Of a stretch of 64,000 nucleotides of DNA, positions 17,720 through 26,266 are shown in pieces. The translations under genes and the position numbers were made by a program. The notes beneath the pieces are model-generated. The model was not told the origin of the DNA, made no database searches, and saw nothing but the letters and a program-made list of their open reading frames with translations. Location: NCBI RefSeq assembly GCF_023195925.1, contig NZ_JALPRE010000001.1:682001-746000 (forward strand). Reading direction: 5' to 3'. This stretch comes from Aquimarina acroporae. GTDB lineage: Bacteria; Bacteroidota; Bacteroidia; Flavobacteriales; Flavobacteriaceae. How positions within the stretch are numbered: the first letter of the stretch is position 1; the number at the start of each line of letters is the position of its first letter.

Positions 17720-18562
17720 TTATTTTGCTCCCCACTCTGCTAGGGAATCTTTATTAAGTTTTACATAGTCGGCATTTCCAGCCTTCTCTGCTAACTCTAA
17801 CGATGTTTTTGCTGCTTTTATTGCCCCATCCTTGTCTCCTTTTTTTGCGTAGATCAAAGATTGTTGTCTGTGATACCAGAAAGCAGGCTCTTTTCTTAAA
17901 GAAATTGCTTTATCAATATGCTCTTTAGCTTTATCAAAATTACTAGTTTCTTTAAAGAATACTGCCGCTTGGTAATGATCATTTGCAGATGGCCCTGCCA
18001 TTACCTTTTCGATACTTGCTGTAGCGATTTCATTGGTAGGTACTTCAATTTTTAAAGAAGCCTCAGTTTCTTCCCAGAAGATACTAAATACTGCAGAATC
18101 CATAGTAAAATCACTAAACATCACTGTAAATGTTTCTACTTTGAAAGGAAGCTTGTTAGTCTTTACAGAAACCTTAGCAGCTACTTTAGACTCATCCCAT
18201 TCTCTTGGTGTACCCCAATTATTCGTATCACTGTAGAACATAACTTCCCAACTTTCTTTACCCGGCTTAGTAAAAATAGCATATGAACCTTTTTTCAATT
18301 CCTTACCTTCTACTTTTACATCGGTACTAAAAGTAATTTGAGTATTTTTATTTGCACCTGTTCTCCAAAGCTTGTCAAAAGGTACCAAGTTTCCAAAAAT
18401 AGTTCTTCCTCTCATGCTAGGTCTAGAATATTCTACAGAAACATCTGTCAATCCTATTACCTGTTCTACCTTAGAAGAAGGGCTAGGCTGAGGGGTTTTT
18501 ACCTGAGCTTCTATTCCAAAAGATAATAGCGCAGCAGAAATAAATAAGACAATCTTTTTCAT
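17720..18562 (-). CDS. DUF2911 protein with C-terminal TPR-like helices, exported
   Basis: A 280-residue protein with signal peptide MKKIVLFISAALLSFGIEAQ. Residues about 25-170 form the DUF2911 domain (VSVEYSRPSMRGRTIFGNLV, LWRTGANKNTQI, GSYAIFTKPG). The C-terminal 90 residues are paired helices (HYQAAVFFKETSNFDKAKEHI, then AKKGDKDGAIKAAKTSLELA) that look like tetratricopeptide repeats. DUF2911 proteins are abundant in Bacteroidota; their function is unknown. The protein is probably periplasmic. Confidence 0.85.
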   Translation of the reverse strand: MKKIVLFISAALLSFGIEAQVKTPQPSPSSKVEQVIGLTDVSVEYSRPSMRGRTIFGNLVPFDKLWRTGANKNTQITFSTDVKVEGKELKKGSYAIFTKPGKESWEVMFYSDTNNWGTPREWDESKVAAKVSVKTNKLPFKVETFTVMFSDFTMDSAVFSIFWEETEASLKIEVPTNEIATASIEKVMAGPSANDHYQAAVFFKETSNFDKAKEHIDKAISLRKEPAFWYHRQQSLIYAKKGDKDGAIKAAKTSLELAEKAGNADYVKLNKDSLAEWGAK

Positions 18563-18661
18563 TGTGTTTAATTTAGTTTGTGAATAATTTTAGAATTGTA
18601 GTAGCGAAAATAAGGATTACGCATGCATAATGAGTTAACAAAAACTTAAAATAAGGAATAG

Positions 18662-18669
18662 TATATTTG
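18662..18669 (+). promoter_or_regulatory. -7 promoter box for the aquaporin gene
   Basis: TATATTTG fits TAnnTTTG and lies 18 nt before the ATG at 18688. The alternative TTG start at 18667 falls inside this box, which argues for the ATG. Confidence 0.55.
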
Positions 18670-18687
18670 CCATATTTTAAATCAAGA

Positions 18688-19347
18688 ATGAGAACATATA
18701 TTTCAGAAAGTATAGGGACTTTTAGCCTAATTTTTTGCGGAACAGGGGCAATGACCATTAATGAGGTTACCGGTGGAGATGTTACCCACGTTGGAATAGC
18801 TATAACTTGGGGGTTAATTGTTATGGCCATGATTTACGCGTTTGGAGAGATTTCTGGCGCACATTTTAACCCTGCGGTTACAATTGCGTTTGCCTATGCA
18901 AAAAAGTTCGAATGGAAAGAAGTTCCAAAATATATTCTCGCACAATGCTTTGGGGCCATTTTAGCCAGCAGCCTTTTATTATACTTGTTTCCGGAAAGTG
19001 AATTTTTGGGAGGTACTATCCCTTCGACCGATAGTATACGAGCTTTCATCCTAGAGACTTTACTTACTTATTTTTTAATGTTGGTAATCATCAATGTATC
19101 TACTGGTTCTAAAGAAATAGGGACTATGGCGGGAATTGCTATTGGAGGAGTTGTGCTTTTAGAAGCAATGTTTGCAGGACCTATAACCAAAGCTTCTATG
19201 AATCCTGCCAGATCACTTGGGCCTGCGCTCGTTTCCGGACATTGGGAGCACCAATGGCTATATTTTGTAGCACCGATTCTAGGAGCATTATTAGCAGTTT
19301 TAACTTGTAAAATAGTGAAGTCTGATAACTGTTGCGAAGAATGTTAA
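18688..19347 (+). CDS. Aquaporin (MIP family channel)
   Basis: A 219-residue inner-membrane channel with six membrane helices and both pore half-helices: NPAVT at residue 61 and NPARS at residue 172. These form the water or small-solute selectivity region. Length is typical of AqpZ/GlpF-type proteins. Glycerol versus water preference is uncertain without modelling the aromatic/arginine filter. The extreme C-terminus carries three cysteines in SDNCCEEC, unusual for this family and possibly metal-binding. Confidence 0.88.
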   Translation: MRTYISESIGTFSLIFCGTGAMTINEVTGGDVTHVGIAITWGLIVMAMIYAFGEISGAHFNPAVTIAFAYAKKFEWKEVPKYILAQCFGAILASSLLLYLFPESEFLGGTIPSTDSIRAFILETLLTYFLMLVIINVSTGSKEIGTMAGIAIGGVVLLEAMFAGPITKASMNPARSLGPALVSGHWEHQWLYFVAPILGALLAVLTCKIVKSDNCCEEC

Positions 19348-19433
19348 AACCAACGTAAGAATTCTCTGCCTAAGAATTTGCAAAATTCAACCTTTTTGGC
19401 ATATATTTATCGGATAATAAACCTATTCCCCCA

Positions 19434-19793
19434 ATGCAGCATTTTTCTAACGAATTTTGCAAAATCGATTTCTACAACCAATTCGTAATACTTGTTATTA
19501 ACGAAAATGTAAATTTTACCCTAGATAAAGCTTCTGTAATTAGGGAAAAACTTCGAGAACATTATCAAACAAGAGATTTCTTAATGATAAGCTATCGTAA
19601 ATTTAATCACAATGTTAGTGAAGAAGTTTACAAACAAGGGCAATTACCTAACATGAAGGGTTTGGCCGTCGTTTCTGATAAAAAAGAAGAAAGAGACAAA
19701 GCTCTTATTGAACAACAACTCTATGGGAGGTCATTTGTTTTTTTCACATGTATAGATGAGGCTATTTCTTGGGCTGAAGGATATTTTAATTAA
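19434..19793 (+). CDS. SpoIIAA/STAS-like small protein, 119 aa
   Basis: The sequence alternates hydrophobic strands and amphipathic helices (NQFVILVINENVNFTLDKA; DFLMISYRKFNHNVS; MKGLAVVSDKKEERDKALIE; RSFVFFTCIDEAISWAEGYF). This pattern matches the SpoIIAA-like/STAS fold seen in many flavobacterial small proteins. No conserved phosphorylatable Ser is evident at a DxSG motif, so an anti-sigma antagonist role is not supported. Its role is unknown. Confidence 0.62.
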   Translation: MQHFSNEFCKIDFYNQFVILVINENVNFTLDKASVIREKLREHYQTRDFLMISYRKFNHNVSEEVYKQGQLPNMKGLAVVSDKKEERDKALIEQQLYGRSFVFFTCIDEAISWAEGYFN

Positions 19794-19873
19794 TAAATTT
19801 ATTTTTTGTTTAACATTAAGCATTTAAAAGTTAAACAAAATGATTGTATTTTTACTTCAAATCAAGTTGAAGT

Positions 19874-20368
19874 ATGAAAGTATATACCTTAAGTGTAAAG
19901 CAAAATCTTCCAATTTCCCTAGAACAAGCCTGGGATTTCTTATCAGATCCTAAAAATCTTAAAACGATTACTCCAGATTATATGGGGTTTGAAATTATTT
20001 CTGGAGCAGATCGCAAAATGTATCCTGGACAAATAATTCAATACATCGTAACACCTGTAGCAGGAATTAAGAATAAATGGGTTACAGAAATAACACATGT
20101 AGCCGACAAACATTATTTTGTTGATGAACAACGATTTGGCCCCTACTCTTTATGGCATCATAAACATTTCCTGAAAGAAATTCCTGGAGGAGTAGAAATG
20201 GAAGATATCATCGATTATAAAATTCCTTTCGGAATATTGGGACAACTGCTACATCCCATTCTAGTAAAACCAAAACTTACCGAAATTTTTAATTACAGAA
20301 AAGAAAAACTAGAAGAACTATTTGGTACATTCGAGACAGAAAAGGAATACCAAATGCTATTTGCTTAA
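19874..20368 (+). CDS. SRPBCC-family protein linked to photolyase
   Basis: A 164-residue START/Bet v1-fold protein: VKQNLPISLEQAWDFLSDP forms the first strand and helix. The core has ITPDYMGFEII, and the C-terminal long helix is IFNYRKEKLEELFGT. Such proteins bind hydrophobic ligands. They are often annotated as cell-division inhibitors and are recurrently clustered with an SDR and a photolyase in Bacteroidota, as here. The role in light response is inference from that recurring context. Confidence 0.78.
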   Translation: MKVYTLSVKQNLPISLEQAWDFLSDPKNLKTITPDYMGFEIISGADRKMYPGQIIQYIVTPVAGIKNKWVTEITHVADKHYFVDEQRFGPYSLWHHKHFLKEIPGGVEMEDIIDYKIPFGILGQLLHPILVKPKLTEIFNYRKEKLEELFGTFETEKEYQMLFA

Positions 20369-20378
20369 GATCTATATT

Positions 20379-21074
20379 ATGAAAAATATTTTACTCATTG
20401 GTGGAAGCCACGGAATCGGATTTGAAATCGCATTAAAACTTTATAATGAACACAATATTTATATTGCTTCCAGAACCTCAGAAAACTTAGGTAACCTAGA
20501 AGTTACCCATATCCCCTACGACGCCTCGAAAGACGAAATTGATGTTTCTATTTTACCAGAAAGAATAGATGGTTTTGTTTACTGTCCCGGTAGCATCAAT
20601 CTCAAACCTTTCAAAATGTTAAATCCAAAGGCCTTTGAAGATGATATGCAAATTAATTTTATGTTTTTAGTAAAAATTATTCATGCCTTACTACCAAAAC
20701 TAAAAAACTCTGATCAGGCAAGTCTTATCTTCTTCAGCACTGTAGCTGTTAAAGTAGGAATGCCATTTCATACCAGTATTGCCGCGGCCAAGGGAGCAAT
20801 TGAAGGGTTTGCAAAAGCCCTTGCCGCAGAATATGCCCCAAAATTTAGAGTTAACGTGATTGCTCCTTCCTTAACAGATACGCCTCTCGCAGAAAGACTT
20901 CTTGGAAATGAAAAAAAGAAAGAAATGATGAATAATAGGCATCCTATGAAACGCGTTGGTCAAGCCGAGGATATTGCCAACATTGCAAAATTTCTTCTAA
21001 GTGATGATAGTAGCTGGATTACCGGGCAGGTTATTGGAGTTGATGGTGGTATGTCGACCTTAAACGTTAATTAA
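20379..21074 (+). CDS. Short-chain dehydrogenase/reductase
   Basis: The ATG at 20379 gives 231 residues that begin directly with MKNILLIGGSHGIGFEIALK, the NAD(P)-binding Gly motif GGSHGIG. The 19 residues upstream in frame overlap the previous gene and lack conservation. The usual catalytic Ser-Tyr-Lys region is atypical: FFSTVAVKVGMPFHTSIAAAKGAIEG keeps Ser and Lys (AAAKG), but the Tyr of YxxxK appears replaced by Ser-Ile. The enzyme may be altered or use a different residue. It sits between the SRPBCC protein and the photolyase, ending 4 nt before the latter. Confidence 0.78.
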   Translation: MKNILLIGGSHGIGFEIALKLYNEHNIYIASRTSENLGNLEVTHIPYDASKDEIDVSILPERIDGFVYCPGSINLKPFKMLNPKAFEDDMQINFMFLVKIIHALLPKLKNSDQASLIFFSTVAVKVGMPFHTSIAAAKGAIEGFAKALAAEYAPKFRVNVIAPSLTDTPLAERLLGNEKKKEMMNNRHPMKRVGQAEDIANIAKFLLSDDSSWITGQVIGVDGGMSTLNVN

Positions 21075-21078
21075 TTCT

Positions 21079-22386
21079 ATGAGTAAAGAAGTTTCTGTAT
21101 TCTGGTTTAGAAGAGATCTTAGATTCGAAGATAACATTGGTTTATACCATGCTTTAAATGATATATATCCTGTTCTTCCCATTTTTATTTTTGACAAAAA
21201 TATTTTAGAGCATTTACCTAGGGATGATGCAAGGGTAAACTTTATACATGACACCTTATCAAAGCTATCGTTACAACTCGAGCAAAACTACCAAAGTTCG
21301 ATCGCAATGTATCATGATAGTCCCGAAAAAGTATTTCAGGAAATTCTGAATACTTACCAACTCAAAAAGGTCTATGCAAATCATGACTATGAACCCTATG
21401 CGCAAGAAAGAGACCAAAATATTTTACAACTCTTGTCTAAACAAAAGGTAGAATTTATTACATATAAGGATCAGGTGATATTTGAAAAAAACGAAATCAT
21501 TAAAAAAGATGGAACACCTTATGTAGTTTATACACCGTATAAAAACAAATGGAAAGAAACCTTCTCTCCTAACAAGTTAAAAATATTTCCTTCAGAAAAA
21601 TACCTTTCAAATTGTCTTCAAGATTCAAAGCTACCAAGTATTTCGCTTCAGGAAATGGGATTTACAACTTCTCCCATACAAGTTCCGCAGTTCGATGCAT
21701 CTCCTTTTCTAATTCAAAATTATGAAGCTACTCGTAATTTTCCTGCAAAAGAAAAAGGTACTTCTAGACTTGGACCTCATCTTCGATTTGGTACCGTTGG
21801 AATACGCTCTATGATAAAAAAAGCCATTGCCGAGGAAAATGAGGTTTTTTGGTCTGAGTTGATTTGGAGAGAATTTTTTATGCAAATTCTGTGGCATTAT
21901 CCAAATACCGTTAACCGAGCATTTAAACCTAAATATGATCGTATAGAATGGAGGAATAATAAAGAGGATTTCGAAAAATGGAAAAAGGGAGAAACTGGTT
22001 ATCCTTTGGTAGATGCTGGCATGCGAGAATTAAATAAAACGGGGTACATGCATAATCGAGTGAGAATGGTAGTAGCAAGTTTTTTGTGTAAACATTTATT
22101 GATTGACTGGAGATGGGGAGAAGCTTATTTTGCTGAAAAATTATTAGATTTTGACCTTTCTGCAAATGTTGGCAACTGGCAATGGGCCTCGGGCTCTGGA
22201 GTTGATGCCGCTCCATATTTCAGGATATTTAATCCTACTACTCAAATAACAAAATTTGACAAAAACCTGGAATATATAAATACTTGGGTTGAAGATCTTA
22301 ATGAATTTACGTATCCAAAACCTATGGTTGAGCATAAAATGGCTAGAGAACGATGCCTAGACGTGTACAAAAAAGCAGTAGGTTAG
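21079..22386 (+). CDS. Deoxyribodipyrimidine photolyase (class I)
   Basis: The 435-residue flavoprotein repairs UV-induced cyclobutane pyrimidine dimers using light. The N-terminal antenna domain starts VSVFWFRRDLRFEDN. The FAD-binding C-terminal half has TSRLGPHLRFGTVGIRSM, WSELIWREFFMQIL, and the Trp-rich LSANVGNWQWASGSGVDAAP, ending in RIFNP. There is no long C-terminal tail, which favours photolyase over signalling cryptochrome. It is the last gene of the SRPBCC-SDR-photolyase group, with the SDR stop 4 nt upstream. Confidence 0.93.
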   Translation: MSKEVSVFWFRRDLRFEDNIGLYHALNDIYPVLPIFIFDKNILEHLPRDDARVNFIHDTLSKLSLQLEQNYQSSIAMYHDSPEKVFQEILNTYQLKKVYANHDYEPYAQERDQNILQLLSKQKVEFITYKDQVIFEKNEIIKKDGTPYVVYTPYKNKWKETFSPNKLKIFPSEKYLSNCLQDSKLPSISLQEMGFTTSPIQVPQFDASPFLIQNYEATRNFPAKEKGTSRLGPHLRFGTVGIRSMIKKAIAEENEVFWSELIWREFFMQILWHYPNTVNRAFKPKYDRIEWRNNKEDFEKWKKGETGYPLVDAGMRELNKTGYMHNRVRMVVASFLCKHLLIDWRWGEAYFAEKLLDFDLSANVGNWQWASGSGVDAAPYFRIFNPTTQITKFDKNLEYINTWVEDLNEFTYPKPMVEHKMARERCLDVYKKAVG

Positions 22387-22479
22387 TTAAAAAATAACAT
22401 TTTCTTTAATAAAACGGGTCAAAGTTTTTTGTAATTTATAGCATATTATTTTTCGCATAATCTATAAACAAAATCCAAA

Positions 22480-22845
22480 ATGAACACACAGCAAGTTGCT
22501 AATCGACTCGTAGAACTCTGTCGTATGGGAGAAAACATGCAGGCACTAAAAGAACTGTATGACACCAATATCGTAAGTAAAGAAATGCCTGGCGTTCCTA
22601 ATTCTGTTACAGAAGGAAAAGAAGCTGTTACCAAAAAAAGTGAAGAATGGTTTGCTACCGTTGAAGAATTTCATGGAGCAGAGATTTCTGATCCTTTGGT
22701 TGCAGAAAATCATTTTAGCTGTACCATGAAAATGGACTGTACTTTCAAAGGTCAAGGACGCATGCAAGTTGAAGAAGTTTGTGTTTACCAAGTGAATGAC
22801 GGTAAAATAACTGAAGAGCAGTTCTTCTATAGCATGCCTTCTTAA
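22480..22845 (+). CDS. NTF2/SnoaL-like protein, 121 aa
   Basis: A small cone-shaped alpha+beta protein: helices at the N-terminus (VANRLVELCRMGENMQALKE, LYDTNIVSKE), then the strands CTMKMDCTFKG, RMQVEEVCVYQVNDGKIT and EEQFFYSMPS. These match the nuclear transport factor 2-like superfamily, which includes ligand-binding proteins and small isomerases. Nothing in the sequence fixes the substrate. It is followed by a strong terminator. Confidence 0.75.
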   Translation: MNTQQVANRLVELCRMGENMQALKELYDTNIVSKEMPGVPNSVTEGKEAVTKKSEEWFATVEEFHGAEISDPLVAENHFSCTMKMDCTFKGQGRMQVEEVCVYQVNDGKITEEQFFYSMPS

Positions 22846-22861
22846 TAACAAAGAACTATGT

Positions 22862-22898
22862 AAAAAGGGCATTAATTATAAAATTAATGCCCTTTTTT
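22862..22898. terminator. Bidirectional Rho-independent terminator
   Basis: Long stem GGGCATTAATT/AATTAATGCCC (22867-22877 with 22882-22892), extended by an A-run and T-run, with a 4-nt loop. It separates the convergent NTF2-like and outer-membrane genes. Confidence 0.85.
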
Positions 22899-22915
22899 AT
22901 GTTTTTATTGTAATG

Positions 22916-23545
22916 TTAAAATTTATAGCCCGCAGAGAATTGAAATACTCCATTACGTCTAGAAAAAGCATCTTCAATATCTAAATCTACAATATCAGAT
23001 ATTCCAAAGTAGTAACGCGCTTGAACAAATGTACCAAATTCAAATTGATACCCTAATCCAGCATTTAATCCATAATCTATATCAGAAATAAATTCCTTAA
23101 AATCTAAATCGGAAGTCTCCGTTCCTCCATTAGCAGTATTTTTTCGCTCTAAAGTGGCCGATACTAAATACCCCACTTGTGGTCCAACTTCTATGCTAAA
23201 ACCTGGCGCAGTATAAAACGGATAATATTTTACCATTACTGGCAAGTAAATATAGTCCAATTTAAGATTTTCATCTTCAAAATTTGGTTCCGCACTTTCT
23301 CCTTTATACCCTTGGAAAGAGTAAAAAAGCTCTGGCTGAATAGCCAAAACTTCAATAATAGGTATTTCTGCTACCAGTCCAAGATGCACACTGGTTCGTG
23401 GATCTAACTCATCGGTTTCATCACCAAGTATGTCCGCAACGTTTAATCCAAATTTAAATCCTATTTCAAAAGATTCTACCTGAGCTTCTATCTTTTGAGA
23501 AATCGATCCAATAAGAATCGCGATAAAAAACAATTTTTTAGTCAT
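22916..23545 (-). CDS. Outer-membrane beta-barrel (porin-like) protein
   Basis: A 209-residue protein with signal peptide MTKKLFFIAILIGSISQKIEAQ. Amphipathic strands with alternating aromatic residues follow (GFKFGLNVADILG, LDYIYLPVMVKYYPF, GFSIEVGPQVGYLVSATL, YGLNAGLGYQFEFGTFVQARYY), closing with FQFSAGYKF, whose C-terminal Phe is typical of barrel proteins. It matches the outer-membrane beta-barrel / PorT-like group of Bacteroidota. Probably a structural or receptor-like small barrel; function unknown. Confidence 0.83.
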   Translation of the reverse strand: MTKKLFFIAILIGSISQKIEAQVESFEIGFKFGLNVADILGDETDELDPRTSVHLGLVAEIPIIEVLAIQPELFYSFQGYKGESAEPNFEDENLKLDYIYLPVMVKYYPFYTAPGFSIEVGPQVGYLVSATLERKNTANGGTETSDLDFKEFISDIDYGLNAGLGYQFEFGTFVQARYYFGISDIVDLDIEDAFSRRNGVFQFSAGYKF

Positions 23546-23696
23546 AGTATAGTATGTTTGGAGCTAGTCATCATTTATATATTATCCTATATTTTCACAA
23601 AGAAAAAGTTAAGAATAACTTAAAATCACAGCCTCAAATGTAAACAACCCTGCCCAGAAATAAAAAAATAATCCTTTTTACAAACCAAAAACAAAC

Positions 23697-24575
23697 TTAT
23701 ATTAGCTCAATAATTTGCTGTAATGCAGGATTTCTATTATCTTTTTTATAAATAACAGAAAGTTCTGCTCTTTGAGGTATTCTGGGGATTTCAAGAAATT
23801 TAACGCCTAAATCAAAGCCATATTGTAATGAAGTAGGAACAATAGCAACTCCTAAACCGCTTTCAACCAATTTAAAAATGGTTTGCGCATGAACAGACTT
23901 ATGCGAAACCTTTGGCGTAAACCCTTTGTCTTCACAAATACTCATAATTTTATCGAAGTATAATGAACTATAGTCTGAAGAAAACAGGATAAAACTCTCA
24001 TTAGATACCTGAGCGATATTCTTAAAAGAGTTTTTATCCAAAAAATGTGACTCTGGCAAAACCAAAGAAAATGTGTCTGTCACAATAGTTTTCATGTTTA
24101 ATCCCTCTGGAACTCGTGCAATTCTAACAAACCCCAAATCAAGTTGATCTTTCTCAATAGCCTCCACTTGGAGGTAGTTAGACATCTCTTCTAAACTGAA
24201 TTGTATATTCGGATACCTTTTATTTGCTTTTATTAGCACCTCTGGAATAATTGTCTGCATGGCAGAGCCTAAAAACCCTATTCTTACTTCTCCATTACTT
24301 CCCTGGTCGATCAAACGAGTATGTTTGACTGTAAAATCAATATGATTGAAAATAAACTCTAGTTCTTTTTTCAGATACATCCCTGCAGTGGTTAATTGCA
24401 CATTTCTCTTGTCTCTCAAAAAAAGTTTAGCTCCAATAATTTCTTCCATTTGTTTTATTTGACGACTCAATCCGGGTTGGGAAATAAACAACTTATCTGC
24501 TGCCTTTCTAAAGTGTAATTCTTCTGCAACAGCAAGGAAATAGTTAAAATGTCTCAGTTCTAATTGATAACTCAT
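23697..24575 (-). CDS. LysR-family transcriptional regulator, divergent from hut
   Basis: A 292-residue LysR regulator. The N-terminal HTH is ELRHFNYFLAVAEELHFRKA followed by ADKLFISQPGLSRQIKQMEE. The C-terminal co-inducer domain has EVRIGFLGSAMQTIIPEVL. It is transcribed away from hutH across an 85-bp gap, the classical LysR layout, so it most likely regulates the histidine degradation operon; its ligand would then be histidine or urocanate, by inference. Hut operons elsewhere usually use HutC (GntR family) or HutP. Confidence 0.87.
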   Translation of the reverse strand: MSYQLELRHFNYFLAVAEELHFRKAADKLFISQPGLSRQIKQMEEIIGAKLFLRDKRNVQLTTAGMYLKKELEFIFNHIDFTVKHTRLIDQGSNGEVRIGFLGSAMQTIIPEVLIKANKRYPNIQFSLEEMSNYLQVEAIEKDQLDLGFVRIARVPEGLNMKTIVTDTFSLVLPESHFLDKNSFKNIAQVSNESFILFSSDYSSLYFDKIMSICEDKGFTPKVSHKSVHAQTIFKLVESGLGVAIVPTSLQYGFDLGVKFLEIPRIPQRAELSVIYKKDNRNPALQQIIELI

Positions 24576-24594
24576 AGTTATTAATTATTAATTT

Positions 24595-24605
24595 AAATAG
24601 TATTT
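24595..24605. promoter_or_regulatory. Palindrome in the LysR/hutH divergent region
   Basis: AAATAGTATTT is a perfect 11-bp palindrome with T/A arms between the two divergent starts. LysR sites are often T-N11-A palindromes; this is a candidate only. Confidence 0.25.
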
Positions 24606-24660
24606 CTAATTATTAAAGATAACCATTACTTTAGTAAATACAAATCATAATGATGAATCA

Positions 24661-26238
24661 ATGTCTAAACACAAAGACTTTCTATACGGAGAAGATCATC
24701 TCACTGCAGGAATTTCATTACAAATTGCTCAAGGGGAGAGAAAAGCGATAATTTCTAAAACTGCAAGAGAAAATATCCGCAACAGTCAACAAGTTGTCAG
24801 CAAAATTGTCGAAAAAGGACATCCAGTATATGGTATTAATACAGGTTTTGGCCCTCTATGTACTACCAAAATTTCGAAAGAAGAAACAAGTATACTTCAA
24901 GACAATATCTTACAGAGTCATAGCGTGGGTGTTGGAAAACCTATTGATACCGAAATTGCTAAACTCATGCTAATTTTAAAAGTTCATTCTTTATCTAAAG
25001 GGTTCTCGGGCATTGCTGAAAGTACTTTAGACAGAATATTATGGCATATCGATAATAATATCATACCTGTCGTACCTAGTCAAGGTTCTGTTGGAGCTTC
25101 GGGTGATCTGGCTCCTTTATCACATCTATTCCTGCCGCTCATAGGTTTAGGAAAGGTTGAATATAAAGGAGAAGTTATGTCTACTCAAGAGGTATTTAAA
25201 ATCACAAATAAACAACCTACACCCTTAGGTCCAAAAGAAGGCTTAGCCCTTATTAATGGAACGCAATTTATCGCGGCACATGCTGTTCAAATTGTCTCTA
25301 AACTCTATAATTGTCTTTCACAAGCAGATATTATTGGTGCCATGATGATAGAAGGACTTCAAGGCTCAATAAAACCATTTTACAATGAATTACATCAATT
25401 AAGGCCATTCAAAGGGAATATTCATGTGGCTAGTAAAGTAAAATCATTACTGAAAGGTTCAGAAATCATGGAAGACCATATTGATTGTGACCGGGTTCAA
25501 GATCCGTATTCGTTGCGTTGTATCCCGCAAGTGCATGGGGCTTCCAGAAATGCCTGGTTACATCTCAAAGAGTTATTGGAAATAGAACTCAATTCTGTTA
25601 CCGACAACCCAATAATTATTGATGATAAACTTACAATAAGTGGAGGCAGCTTTCATGGACAACCTCTTGCAATGGCAATTGATTATGCTTGTCTTGCCGC
25701 TTCAGAGTTAGGAAACATTTCAGACAGACGTATTTATTTAGCACTTGAGGGAAATTCACCCGGGGTGCCAAAACTTTTAATGGAGGATACCGGTATCAAT
25801 TCTGGATATATGATCTTACAATATACCACCGCAGCTCTTGCAAGCGAGAATAAAGGATTATGTTTTCCTTCAAGTGCAGATAGCATCCCAACCTCGTTGG
25901 GACAAGAAGATCACGTAAGCATGGGATCTATTGGAGGCCGAAAGGCCCTTAAAGTCATTAAAAATCTGGAAAAAATTCTAGCTATAGAATTATTAACAGC
26001 TGCCCAGGCTTTTGAATTTAGAAAACCTCTTAAATCTGGGATTATTCTTGACGAAATTCATAAAGAAATACGCAAATATGTATCCTTTGCAGATAAAGAT
26101 CGTGTTTTCTCAGAAGACATTGAAAAAGGAATTGAAATCATTAAAAATCAAACCATTATTAGAATTTCCAATACTACAAGCGAAAGGGAAAATGTATCAT
26201 TGACCACAGAGTTTTCTGCAGAATTTGAAGTATATTAA
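24661..26238 (+). CDS. hutH: Histidine ammonia-lyase
   Basis: The 525-residue enzyme performs the first step of histidine degradation, L-histidine to trans-urocanate and ammonia. The self-forming MIO cofactor triad Ala146-Ser147-Gly148 is in GSVGASGDLAPLSHL. The N-terminal Tyr loop is VYGINTGFG, and GSFHGQPLAMAIDYA and TSLGQEDHVSMGS are further conserved blocks. Length and motifs are typical of HutH. The next gene, hutI, begins 28 nt after its stop, and hutU and hutG follow in the same direction. Confidence 0.97.
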   Translation: MSKHKDFLYGEDHLTAGISLQIAQGERKAIISKTARENIRNSQQVVSKIVEKGHPVYGINTGFGPLCTTKISKEETSILQDNILQSHSVGVGKPIDTEIAKLMLILKVHSLSKGFSGIAESTLDRILWHIDNNIIPVVPSQGSVGASGDLAPLSHLFLPLIGLGKVEYKGEVMSTQEVFKITNKQPTPLGPKEGLALINGTQFIAAHAVQIVSKLYNCLSQADIIGAMMIEGLQGSIKPFYNELHQLRPFKGNIHVASKVKSLLKGSEIMEDHIDCDRVQDPYSLRCIPQVHGASRNAWLHLKELLEIELNSVTDNPIIIDDKLTISGGSFHGQPLAMAIDYACLAASELGNISDRRIYLALEGNSPGVPKLLMEDTGINSGYMILQYTTAALASENKGLCFPSSADSIPTSLGQEDHVSMGSIGGRKALKVIKNLEKILAIELLTAAQAFEFRKPLKSGIILDEIHKEIRKYVSFADKDRVFSEDIEKGIEIIKNQTIIRISNTTSERENVSLTTEFSAEFEVY

Positions 26239-26266
26239 GAGTAATAGGAATAAAATTAAAAATGTA

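Noticed and set aside
18667..18687. TTG start for the aquaporin at 18667
   Set aside because: It falls inside the -7 box TATATTTG; ATG at 18688 begins the conserved first helix.
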